From the NCBI GenBank assembly GCA_018398765.1, contig JAHBMJ010002866.1:2717-15188 (forward strand): a stretch of DNA of 12,472 bases, in the 5' to 3' direction. The notes below the pieces were generated by a model that was not told the origin of the DNA, made no database searches, and saw nothing but the letters and a program-made list of their open reading frames with translations. Made by a program: the position numbers and the translations under genes. The stretch is from Chromera velia (Eukaryota; Sar; Chromeraceae). Shown here one piece after another: positions 1 through 7,829 of this stretch (the stretch's first letter is position 1; each line of letters starts with the position of its first letter).

Positions 1-1218
1 CATGCAATGACTCGGAGCACGCAATGAAGATTCACTGCAATTTTGATTGGGAATGATCTTCAAAAAGCATCAAAAAGTCATTTTTCATGCCTTTACAGTA
101 ACCGTCACGGTGCACCGTCCTAGCTTGTGCACAATGTCATGTGCAAATGATGATCGATGGTGATATTATGCATTAAATTAAATATTTATATCAATTAAAT
201 TTGAAGATCGAGATTTCGTGCATGCATGGTACATGGCTTAGGCTCGATCACCTCAGCTCTCCTTGATCAATGTCTTTGCATGTCTTCACTGGTTTATTCC
301 TCGGGTTTATTCACTCAATTGAGTAAAAAGAACTGCATTGTTTTGCATGTCACATTGAAGGGACTCGATCGCGCTCAATCTGGATGTAGCAACGCTGGCT
401 CTCAATTAATCATTGATATGCAATGCCATCCAAACAGCCGGCCGGAAAAAAATAACTATGCCAAACCACTTTCCGTGCATGAACAGACTTTGCATATCCG
501 GGCAAAAGGAACTAGCAAAAGGAACTAACAAAAGGAGCAATATTAAAATATTTCCAAAAAGAAAAAGAAAGATCTACAGAAGAGGGATGCCGGGACTTCG
601 AGAAGCGTCCGGAAGTGTGAACTGATTGCCGTCTGAAGACAAATCCCAAAGCTAGGTACTAACAGAGATCCTTTGCGATTCTACTAGACCGTTCTAGACT
701 ATAACATTCTCTGGGTAGCGTTGCAAATTGAATGCACTCTCGCCCGCTCTCGCCGATACTCTGGCCGGATCCTCTCGGAACAAAAAAGTTTAAAAACGTG
801 CCGCCAATGGTGACGTTCCGATGTCGTCCGGTGTTATCTCTCATAGACTAAGTTGCGCTGAATGTTCATTGTCATCGACTGCTCAAACATTTGCAGGTAC
901 GTCCTATACTTCCAACGATCTAGCTTAACTCTTGGCTGAAATGATGATTCATTCAATGAGACCGATTCGGAAAGAGGCACAGAATTTTGAACGATTTTGG
1001 AACTATAGAATTTGGAGAGTAGAACCGACTATGGCGGACTATGGCCGCATGCTATGGCAATCTTACTTAAAAAAAAAAACACTTTGAAGAAAGCAAATAC
1101 CATCACTAGGACAACTATCCTTTTTGCACACGGCTAGCCTATGATAGCCGACGCTACCACTACTAGGATAACTATCCTTTTTGCACACGGCTAGCCTATG
1201 ATAGCCAACGCTACCATT
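1..1218 (+). repeat. Family R interspersed repeat, copy A (left part)
   Basis: The sequence matches 10270 onward (copy B) almost base for base from the first base of the window, and matches copy C from about base 171. It has small indels and mostly transition differences. The repeat may start before the window. The copy is interrupted near 1218 and its last 109 bases reappear at 4299-4407. An open frame at 226-528 has counterparts in copies B and C, but the frames end differently because of indels, and many substitutions change the amino acid. I therefore do not regard it as a gene. No terminal repeats, tRNA-like boxes or transposase motifs were seen. The family is unidentified. Confidence 0.9.
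1105..1218 (+). repeat. 57-bp tandem duplication (2 copies)
   Basis: Units 1105-1161 and 1162-1218 both begin ACTAGGA and differ at only a few bases. Each contains a short inverted repeat, GGCTA...TAGCC. Copy B has a single unit at the matching place (from about 11408). The second unit ends exactly where copy A stops matching copy B, so the duplication abuts the large insertion. Confidence 0.9.
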
Positions 1219-1239
1219 ACTATGACCCACGAAGAACCT

Positions 1240-1499
1240 CATATCCACGATATGGCGCAATATGACCGGATATGCCTATCTATCTATGACGATATGACCA
1301 TATCCCATATCTACGATATGGACCTTTTTGTATCCGTCCATATCCCATATCATGGATATGAGATATGACATATCTGTCATATCCGAGATATGATTATAAT
1401 TTCATATTTTATAACAAGCTACGATATGAGGCGATATGAGCCGATATGACATATCAACGCTATGACATCGTATCATATCGCTAGATATCGATGCATATC
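1240..1499. repeat. Left GATATG/CATATC hexamer array
   Basis: The hexamer GATATG and its complement CATATC recur many times on both strands, with irregular spacers of 1-10 bases. The array is thus rich in short self-complementary stretches. It lies just inside the left end of the insertion and mirrors the array at 4051-4274. Confidence 0.9.
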
Positions 1500-1517
1500 A
1501 AGAATTTATTAATGTAT

Positions 1518-1700
1518 AGGAAAGAAGAGGAGGAAAGGCAAGAAATTGAGGAGAGAAAGGAAGGAGCAGATGATGAAGAAGAAGGAGAAGGAAGGAAAGG
1601 AAAGGAAACGAAGAAAGGAAGGAAGGGAAGGGAAGGGAATGGGAAGGAAGGAAGGAAAAGGAAGGAAGGAAAGGACAGAAGGAAAGGAAGGAAAGGGGGA
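1518..1700 (+). repeat. Polypurine GGAA-type microsatellite 1
   Basis: A nearly unbroken purine run on this strand, built from imperfect GGAA, GGAAA and GAAGG units. Long open frames on both strands here (Lys/Glu/Arg-rich one way, Ser/Phe/Leu/Pro-rich the other) come from composition and are not genes. Confidence 0.95.
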
Positions 1701-1796
1701 TATCATCTCCACCAGAAAAACAAAATAAATCCTCTTCGAGTCTTTCACTGTCAACCTGAGCTCGAGCCTGAGTCCCGCGGCGATAATGATATGATC

Positions 1797-1895
1797 GAAT
1801 CTCTTCAATCTCTTCAACTTTGAATCTCTTCAATCTCTTCCAAAACTCTTCAACTCTTCACTTCCTTCAAAGTGTTTTGTTTAATCTCTTCGACA
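1797..1895 (+). repeat. CTCTTCAA-type short tandem repeat
   Basis: Repeated CTCTTCAA and AATCTCTTC units, imperfectly spaced. It is the only pyrimidine-rich simple repeat on this strand of the insertion and lies between two purine tracts. The surrounding bases 1701-1943 hold no recognisable gene. Confidence 0.8.
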
Positions 1896-1943
1896 ATCAG
1901 GCTGCAAATTGAAGCCCCAGGCTGCGACAGAGGCAGAGACAGG

Positions 1944-1989
1944 CAAAAAAGAGAGAAAGAGAGAAGGGGAGAGAGAGAGAGAAAGAGAC

Positions 1990-2032
<43 letters not shown>

Positions 2033-2111
2033 AAGAAAGAAAGAAGGAAGGAAAGAAAGAAAGAAAGAAAAAAAGCAACAAAGAGAGAGAGAGAGAGAGA
2101 GAAAGCAACAA

Positions 2112-2184
<73 letters not shown>

Positions 2185-2200
2185 AAGCAAGCAAGAAAAA

Positions 2201-2231
<31 letters not shown>

Positions 2232-2366
2232 GACTCGGAAGGAAGGAAGGAAGGAAAGGAGGGAGGAAGGAAGCTTAGTGAGGGAAGGAAGAAAGGAAGG
2301 AAAGAAGGAAGCACAGAAGGAAGCAATGGAGGGAGGGAAGGAAGGAAGGAGGAAAGAAAAAACGAA
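1944..2366 (+). repeat. Polypurine (GA)n / GAAA / GGAA microsatellite 2
   Basis: A long purine tract that moves from GA dinucleotides through GAAA blocks to GGAA units. It includes two AAGCAACAAAGAGAGA-type interruptions spaced about 40 bases apart. The several 100-176 codon open frames here are composition artefacts. Confidence 0.95.
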
Positions 2367-2460
2367 CTCACTCTTTGCATCCAGAGAGAATAAATTGGTA
2401 CTCGAGCAGGGGTTCAGAAAGCACGAAGGTAGATGAGACTAGAGTCCCCTCTGTACTCAC

Positions 2461-2748
2461 GACCCAGCTTGTGAAGTCATCGGTCAAGAACGACTCCACA
2501 GCGCTCCACAGTGACTGTGGTAGAAAAGTCCCCATCTACTTTTGCACTTGAGAAAACTGAGGACGCAACAGGCTTCTCAGTGGTGGAGTTGAAGCCTGGA
2601 GGTTGCTCGAAGATCTTAAGAAACGTGCCGGTAAAGTCATGACCACGATCTTCAACAGAGTGAAATGTGGTGAACACGTTATTCTCTGTGGTCAAATTTG
2701 GGTCGCCGACCAACGTAAAGCGGTCAAACGTCAGCGTGCAGGCATCTC
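2461..2748 (-). other. Possible captured exon or gene fragment (minus strand)
   Basis: On the minus strand one frame stays open from about 2748 to a stop at about 2477. It reads as a balanced, non-repetitive peptide containing TLTFDRFTLVGDPNLTTEN near its start, and many codons have a purine-any-pyrimidine (RNY) form. It has no plausible ATG start. Another frame is open past this stop up to GTC|GTGAGT, a strong splice-donor match with the exon side at 2461 and intron at 2455-2460; its last residues would be LTDDFTSWV. The plus strand of the same stretch is also open (about 2603-2850), so the strand is uncertain. I recognise no family. It sits inside the insertion between two purine tracts, so it may be a transduplicated host fragment or chance. 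Confidence 0.25.
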
Positions 2749-2848
2749 AAAAGCACTGTTCCTGCTTGCCACCCTTTCCCGCATGTATTCAATGCGATCA
2801 GTGTTCTCCCCCGGCCTGCGTCCTTACCCTTCTCTCCTATTCTACAAC

Positions 2849-3153
2849 GAAGAAAGAAGGAAGGAAAGAAGCAACGAAGAAAGGAAGGAAGGAAGGAAGG
2901 AAGCACGGAAGGGAGGAAGGAAGGAAGGAAGGAAGGAAGGAAAGAAGGAAGGAAGGAAGGAAGGAAAGAAGGAAGCACGGAAGGAAGGAAGGAAGGAAGG
3001 AAGTAAGGAAGGAAGGAAGGAGGAAAGGAAGAAGAAAAGAGAAAGAAGGAAGGAAAGAAAGAAAGAAGAAAAAACGCAAAGAAGGATCGAAGGAAGGAAG
3101 GAAGGAAGGAAAGAAGGAAGGAAGGAACTTTTCAAGGAAGGACAGAAGGAAGG
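2849..3153 (+). repeat. Polypurine GGAA microsatellite 3
   Basis: GGAA tetramers dominate, interrupted by AAGCACGGAAGG-type variants at intervals and by GAAA blocks near 3040-3075. Frames running through it are Lys/Glu/Gly/Arg-rich or Ser/Leu/Pro-rich and are not genes. Confidence 0.95.
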
Positions 3154-3456
3154 TTTCGCTAAGGAGAATATGTTTGCCTTGCTGTTGTATGGATAGGGAG
3201 CGAGGAAAAGGAAGAGAGACGTCAAGTTGGAGGAGGATACACTCACTGTTTGTGCCTAGGTTTGTACTCTGGAACTGATGAGGAGTCTGCTTTCTGTGTG
3301 CACGAGGGCCTGTCTTGATGAGGAAAAATGCCAGAGTGCCTCAAACCTGCATCCAGCGCACAGGGATACTGCCCAACACTCATATGATCCTGCCTCGAGG
3401 GAAAGAGCAGGACACAACCACTTACCGGGGGAGCTGGAGGTCGATCAGTAACCCAG
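3154..3456. other. Complex insertion sequence without a recognised gene
   Basis: Non-repetitive sequence between the third purine tract and the exon-like stretch. Short open frames exist on both strands, but none has a start, splice sites and a family resemblance together. Confidence 0.5.
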
Positions 3457-3871
3457 AGACGCCTTTTCTCCACAACAAGATGTCAAAACCGTCTCGCCCT
3501 CCCACAACCAACAGACACACCAGAGACTCATCCCGCTGTCTTTGGTCTCCGAGGATGACAACAGACAAAAGGCCTTGGGAGAAATTGTTGGGAATCGATT
3601 CTACGGCCTCCTAAAGAATACAAGAGATGTTGTTCAGGAGGCACCTCCTAAGTGTCCTGAGCTGCAACTGCCAAACGCGTCGAAGTGCATCAACGGAACC
3701 ACAAGACTGTATCCCGCTACTGTAATAGACACAATCTGTCTGAGCCTAAGCAAGCAGAATGGTACCATTTTGTCAATCCGTACTCTGCTCAGTACTGCTA
3801 CAGGCATCCACAGGCAACAAGACAGCATTGGAGGTAGAATTAATGGAGGTAGATCACTGGCAGCCGATTAG
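3457..3871 (+). other. Possible captured exon or gene fragment (plus strand)
   Basis: One plus-strand frame is open from just after a stop at 3449-3451, through ACCCAG (an acceptor-like AG at 3455-3456), to a stop at 3869-3871, about 137 codons. The peptide is complex and balanced, with a stretch reading NRQKALGEIVGNRFYGLL and then several Cys and Pro residues. It has no internal ATG, so it would have to be an internal exon or a decayed fragment. Donor-like GT sites occur at 3762 and 3834. I recognise no family. A second frame is open over part of the same stretch, so even the frame is uncertain. It lies inside the insertion, right of the third purine tract. Confidence 0.25.
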
Positions 3872-3884
3872 AATTTCAAGAGTG

Positions 3885-4030
3885 CACGGCCCCGGAAAGT
3901 TTTGGTTTCCGCACGGGCCCATGCATGTACATGCAGTGGCACAGCCGGCCGCGTCTGCGGTAGCAGCGCGGGCCCGCCGCCCGGTGCGGAGGTCGGCCGG
4001 CCGTATCTACCATGGCCACCCCATGCATGG
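3885..4030. other. GC-rich palindrome-rich patch
   Basis: A local GC- and CpG-rich block in an otherwise AT-rich window. It contains CGGAAA (3893-3898) facing TTTCCG (3906-3911), repeated CATGCATG words, CGGCCGGCCG and CCATGGCC. It lies just left of the right-hand hexamer array. Confidence 0.6.
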
Positions 4031-4050
4031 GTGTACGTTATACAGTTATA

Positions 4051-4274
4051 CCATATCAGAGATATGAAGATACACAGATAGACATGACCATATCGATATA
4101 AAGAGATATAACATATCGAGATATGTACTATCAGATATGACCATATCGCTTCATATCTTCATATCAGATACTCATATCACTCCATATGCCCATATCCGTG
4201 ATATGAGTGATATAGAACCGGATATGACACTCATATCGCCTCTCATATCATCATATCCGGATATGTCATATCGC
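4051..4274. repeat. Right GATATG/CATATC hexamer array
   Basis: Dense CATATC and GATATG words on both strands with short spacers, as at 1240-1499. The array ends just before the right terminal inverted repeat at 4277-4287. Confidence 0.9.
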
Positions 4275-4298
4275 TTTGGTTCATAGTGAATCATAGAT

Positions 4299-4407
4299 GT
4301 AGCAGCCAGCATCCTGAATTATCCTGAATTCATGATAGGGGCAAACTCAATGAGCTAGCCAATTGAAACAGTCACTGACTGAAATGAATCAAACGGAATT
4401 AAACCAC
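4299..4407 (+). repeat. Family R copy A, right remnant
   Basis: These 109 bases align without gaps to 11474-11582, the end of copy B, with about five differences. They are the displaced tail of copy A and fix the right-hand limit of the insertion. Confidence 0.9.
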
Positions 4408-5159
4408 ATCAATCTGAATGCTGATTGAGACGTATTGCTGATCATGTCTAGAAATAGTATGCACTGCCAACAGATTGCAAAAAGAACTTTGAATACATTC
4501 TATAGAATGCATTAATTACTATCAATACAATATCGCTCAAAATATTGTCCGTCTTAGTAATATTTGATTACTGGCTCAAAGCCAGCTAGCAAAGCCAGAA
4601 ATCAAGGTGCATAAAAGCTACCAAACAAGCAATTCATGACTTATATACTCTAGTCTGAGACTAGTCCTCTGTTAGAGTCCTATGACGCACCCTTGGCTAG
4701 TTTTTTTACGATGAATTCTTAGAAAGCAAACTATTGTGACGTTGGTTAGGCTACTAATGATTGTCCCATGATTTATCTGATCATGCTCCTACATATCATC
4801 ATTCTGATGACGGATGATGAATGCGCAAATTTGCTCACTCTAGCTCTACATATATCGATAAAATAAATATTAACATAGCCAACATGCAGCTCAGCTTAAT
4901 CGATAAAGTGAATGAATTTAAAAATCGAATCAAACAATTGCTGCATGTCATTGAGAACATGATCATACTGCCTTGATCAACATTCTCAGACTTGTGCTTC
5001 GAAATTGTCAATCTCACTGAAAGAATGGAAAAGCAGAAATAAGCTAGGATTTAAGTCGTTAAAAAAAAAAAAAACACTAGAAAATAATATAAATTATATA
5101 ATGAACATTCAATTTGCCGCGATGCGCAAAAATGTGCAGTGAAGTGCCATTATTAATCG
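4408..5159. other. AT-rich sequence, no gene seen
   Basis: No open frame with gene-like features. It contains short perfect inverted repeats at 4571-4585 (CTGGCT-CAA-AGCCAG) and 4650-4664 (CTAGTCT-G-AGACTAG), and a 14-base A run near 5060. Nothing else could be supported. Confidence 0.6.
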
Positions 5160-5645
5160 GAATGCTAGAGAAAACGAAAGAAAAGACACCTCGCAGCTAC
5201 TTTTACAGCTAGCTAGAAAGTTAATCTAGCTAGAATTCATTGCCTTGATTTATGAACAAGGTAAGGTAAAGCTCATGTAGACAAAGTTTGCCTCAAAAAA
5301 ACTTGACATTTGCTTACAGATCAGACGTCTGATCTGAGAGGGTTACCTTCATATCATACCAATTCATGCAGGATTGTGAATCAAATTAAAATGATTCTAG
5401 GTTTCACGTAAGGTTTCATAAGTTTGAGATGTCTATCAAAAAATGTTGTCATCACTAGCTCGACACATTGAATTTCTCAGACGAAAGCTTAAAGACGATT
5501 GAATTTCATCGATGAAAAATTGAATCAAGCAATTGTTTTCAATTTTTTTTATTAAATCAAAGGGTATCTTCTTTCCAGCGCCGTTGTCTACTAGAAGATG
5601 CATTTGAATTCCACTGCACGTTTACATCGATTCCTGAAGTATTTA
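5160..5645 (+). repeat. Diverged direct repeat, first copy
   Basis: Several blocks recur in the same order at 5785-6130: CGAAAGAAAAGACACCTCGCAG near 5175, CTAGAATTCATT near 5230, ATGTCTATCAAAAAATGTTG near 5430 and TCGATTCCTGAAGT near 5628. The spacing shrinks from about 620 to 477 bases between copies, so the second copy has deletions. A donor-like AAG|GTAAGG stands at 5258-5266. Stops interrupt every frame in the first block. Confidence 0.7.
5317..5336. repeat. 20-bp perfect palindrome
   Basis: CAGATCAGACGTCTGATCTG equals its own reverse complement over all 20 bases, with no spacer. It lies within the first copy of the diverged direct repeat, and no counterpart was seen in the second copy. 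It could be a protein-binding site or a hairpin, but nothing nearby tells which. Confidence 0.9.
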
Positions 5646-5784
5646 CCCGATTTTGCGAAATCGTCAGAAAGAATCCGATTCGGGAAAGGAGATTCAAATA
5701 GAGTAGCGAATAGATGAACACACATTCTATAGGACAGGTTAATGAACATTGCTCAGTTGTCGAATGTCATCATCCGACTCGATC

Positions 5785-6130
5785 GGAACGCTATAGAAGA
5801 CGAAACAAAAAACGCTTTGCAGCTAGCGAGAAAGTCAATCTAGAACTCATTATCTTGATATTAATACATGGACAAAGTAAGTTTAGCTCAGACATACAAA
5901 GATTAACTCGGATTCACTCAAAAGTCTTAGACATTCACTCTCGGATCATACATGCAATGTCTAAATATTTAACATGCAATGTCTAAATATTTTGTTGGTC
6001 ATTAAAAAAGCTGAGCTCATTCGGTCCGATTCAATCAGTTAGTAAGTACATTGCCATAGGGTACTGAAAGCTCGATGCTTTTCAATTCCAATGCACATTT
6101 TACATTGATTCCTGAATTTGCCAGTTGCCA
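5785..6130 (+). repeat. Diverged direct repeat, second copy
   Basis: The partner of 5160-5645. A donor-like AAA|GTAAGT stands at 5874-5882, matching the donor-like site of the first copy. Unlike the first copy, the frame before this site is open (from about 5714), reading FAASEKVNLELIILILIHGQ. The equivalent frame in the first copy has stops, so coding is doubtful. A 22-bp tandem duplication (5951-5994, unit CATGCAATGTCTAAATATTT plus two bases) lies within it. Confidence 0.7.
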
Positions 6131-6505
6131 CCAGCGTCTGTTGGTACCTGTGTTGCAGCAATTCCTCCGGCACCAGCAAGGAACACTGATCGATATGTTA
6201 CATATTGATCTGGTCGCATCTGATGTCGTCTTTTCGTTGTATTGCAGGTTAAACTAAACCTTTCTTTGACGTTATGCACACGAATGTACGTCGTTTGTGT
6301 TTCAGAAAAGAGCTTGGCCATTCTAAACGTTTTCAAATGAAAGTGACAACATAGAGACTCGAGGCTCATACACATTGTTAAATTTTAACAGTTTGCGTTT
6401 CAGATAAAAACCCGGCCATTTCAATTAAACGTACATTTTCGAGTATATGTATAATCATAGAATATCATAGAGATGTGACGCTCATGCACATGGTTTGTGT
6501 TCAAG

Positions 6506-6554
6506 ATCGAGAACAACCCGGCTAGCAACCCGGCCATTCCAATTATTAATAAAC
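6506..6554 (+). other. Mini-exon-like block, unit 3 (49 nt)
   Basis: Bounded by TTCAAG and GTATGT. In the shared frame it reads IENNPASNPAIPIINK plus one base. It is 18 bases longer than unit 6, so the frame is kept. Confidence 0.3.
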
Positions 6555-6621
6555 GTATGTTTTCAACTATGAAGGTATGAACATAGAGACTCGACGCTCA
6601 TGCACAGGGTTGGTGTTCCAG

Positions 6622-6655
6622 ATCGAGAACAACCCCACGGCCAGTCCAATTAAGC
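6622..6655 (+). other. Mini-exon-like block, unit 4 (34 nt)
   Basis: Bounded by TTCCAG and GTACAT. It reads IENNPTASPIK plus one base, three bases longer than unit 6. Confidence 0.3.
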
Positions 6656-6756
6656 GTACATTTTCAAATATATGTATGAACATGGAGACTCGACGCTCAT
6701 GCATGCACTGAATGAACATAAAGATGTGACGCTCATGCACATGGTTTGTGTTTCAG

Positions 6757-6793
6757 ATCAAGAAAACCCCGGCCATTCCTGGACCAATTAAAT
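6757..6793 (+). other. Mini-exon-like block, unit 5 (37 nt)
   Basis: Bounded by TTTCAG and GTATGT. It reads IKKTPAIPGPIK plus one base, six bases longer than unit 6. Confidence 0.3.
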
Positions 6794-6875
6794 GTATGTT
6801 TTCAACTATGAAGGTATGAACACGGTATGAACATAGAGACTCGACGCTCATGCACATGGTTTGCATGTGTTTCAG

Positions 6876-6906
6876 ATCGAGAAAAACCCGGCCATTCCAA
6901 TTAAAC
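6876..6906 (+). other. Mini-exon-like block, unit 6 (31 nt)
   Basis: Bounded by TTTCAG and GTACGT. It reads IEKNPAIPIK plus one base. The frame is also open on both sides (6861-7067), so this block alone could belong to a longer unspliced frame. Confidence 0.3.
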
Positions 6907-7177
6907 GTACGTTTTTAAATATCATGCTAGTATGTAGACGTCCAAATTTAGTCACCGTAAGTAATCCTTCAACCTTCAAGTGCAGATTTCGATCGATGAT
7001 CATATCTCCAGCTGTCAATGTCTTTTTTAATTTCGACACAAGGTATCATGACACAGTCAAAGGATGATTTCATTGACGGTTATTTAACACACGTTGATGA
7101 AGAAAGCTAGGTAAAAATATCGGGTAAAAAAAGAAAACAAAATAGTGAATGCATGCATCTTGTGGAGTAAAAAGAAG

Positions 7178-7198
7178 ATTTCTCTTTGACAGAGAAAT
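7178..7198. repeat. Inverted repeat, 8-bp stem and 5-base loop
   Basis: ATTTCTCT, then TTGAC, then AGAGAAAT. It lies about 65 bases upstream of the TATA-box candidate. Confidence 0.7.
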
Positions 7199-7199
7199 T

Positions 7200-7316
7200 G
7201 CTCACCATCATGACGCATCATGATGCGCGATGATGCAGCAAAGAGCCGCCGCTTTTATTAATATATAAAAGACCGACTGCATGACTGGACGTCACTGTCG
7301 TACTACTAGCGTAAGT
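7200..7316 (+). promoter_or_regulatory. Candidate RNA polymerase II promoter
   Basis: TATATAAAAG at 7262-7271 is a close match to a TATA box. Around it are TGACG words (7211-7215), the palindrome GCATCATGATGC (7216-7227) and GACGTCAC (7288-7295), the last resembling CRE half or full sites. A donor-like GTAAGT follows at 7311-7316. No convincing coding exon follows; the nearest modest open frame is 7984-8250, beyond a repeat. The surrounding region 6936-7451 holds nothing else that can be supported. Confidence 0.25.
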
Positions 7317-7451
7317 GTTGCATCGTACCGACAGTAATGACTCACTCCTACACAATGTGTACATGGCATCACACTGGCTTAAGAATACTATTAATATGAG
7401 TATGCATTATATTTTAAGAGATTAAGTGCGACAATCATTCCGTAGTACCTA

Positions 7452-7829
7452 CCGTATGTAACTTAATTCCCCCCTTGTTGACTTCCTAGCAATTTTTTGA
7501 ACTAAGCAGACCCCCTGGCTAATATTTTAGTCATCGCTCACTCACTATATATACACTTACTTGAAAGGTATTGCAGTGGGTTTCGCTTTGTTAATATTGT
7601 GGAATAATAAAAACAATTTTGGGAAAAAACGTGACTTTTATAGTTTCAAAAAGTGACTTTAATTTTTCTTTCATTTCAGACTCAGAAGCACTAGAATTAC
7701 ACTTAGGCTTTCACTGAAATTTTTGTCCCCAAACGGACTTAAATTGATATGGTAATTCTTGGATTGGCTTCTAGAATCACCTCAAATTTTGCTAAATTTT
7801 TTAAAAATGTTTAATTAAGTTATACGCGG
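7452..7829. mobile_element. MITE-like element, copy 1 (378 bp)
   Basis: It aligns without gaps to 9557-9934, with about 12 differences in 378 bases. The left end CCGTATGTAACTTAATT and the reverse complement of the right end, CCGCGTATAACTTAATT, match at 14 of 17 bases. The small size, inverted termini, AT-rich interior and lack of a coding frame fit a miniature inverted-repeat element. No clear target-site duplication is visible, so superfamily and exact ends are open. The match between termini extends seven further bases outward only for the left end of this copy and the right end of copy 2. Confidence 0.75.

Larger units (their letters stand above)
1219..4290. mobile_element. About 3.07-kb insertion in repeat copy A, probable non-autonomous element
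   Basis: Copy B runs directly from the sequence matching A at 1218 into sequence matching A at 4299, with about 10 unaligned bases between. Copy A therefore carries about 3.07 kb extra. The ends are inverted: ACTATGACCCA at 1219-1229 and TGGTTCATAGT at 4277-4287, whose reverse complement is ACTATGAACCA (10 of 11 match). Just inside each end is a GATATG/CATATC array. The interior has three polypurine microsatellites and complex segments with exon-like open frames. No transposase was seen. CAT flanks both sides (1215-1217 and 4292-4294), so a 3-bp target duplication is possible but not proven. An alternative is deletion from copy B, or stepwise growth of simple repeats inside copy A. Confidence 0.6.
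6287..6935 (+). repeat. Six-unit minisatellite with mini-exon-like units
   Basis: About six imperfect units of roughly 75-135 bases. A typical unit has (T)TTGTGTTTCAG, then ATCGAGAAAAACCCGGCC with ATTCCAATTAAAC, then GTACGT or GTATGT, then ATGAACATAGAGACTCGACG and CTCATGCACATGG. Core blocks lie at 6306-6328, 6404-6430, 6506-6554, 6622-6655, 6757-6793 and 6876-6906. The first two are degraded: the first is followed by GTTTTC, and the second has lost four bases. Spacers between cores are 75, 75, 67, 101 and 82 bases, the size of short introns. Confidence 0.9.

Noticed and set aside
1498-3278. Many open frames of 60-203 codons on both strands
   Set aside because: They run through GA, GAAA and GGAA microsatellites and encode Lys/Glu/Arg or Ser/Leu/Phe/Pro runs; only composition keeps them open.
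6287-6935. CRISPR array
   Set aside because: Units are imperfect, of unequal length and similar throughout, with no constant repeat separated by unique spacers of uniform size.
6956-6986. GTAAGT...CAG pair as an intron
   Set aside because: Only about 30 bases apart, too short for a normal spliceosomal intron.
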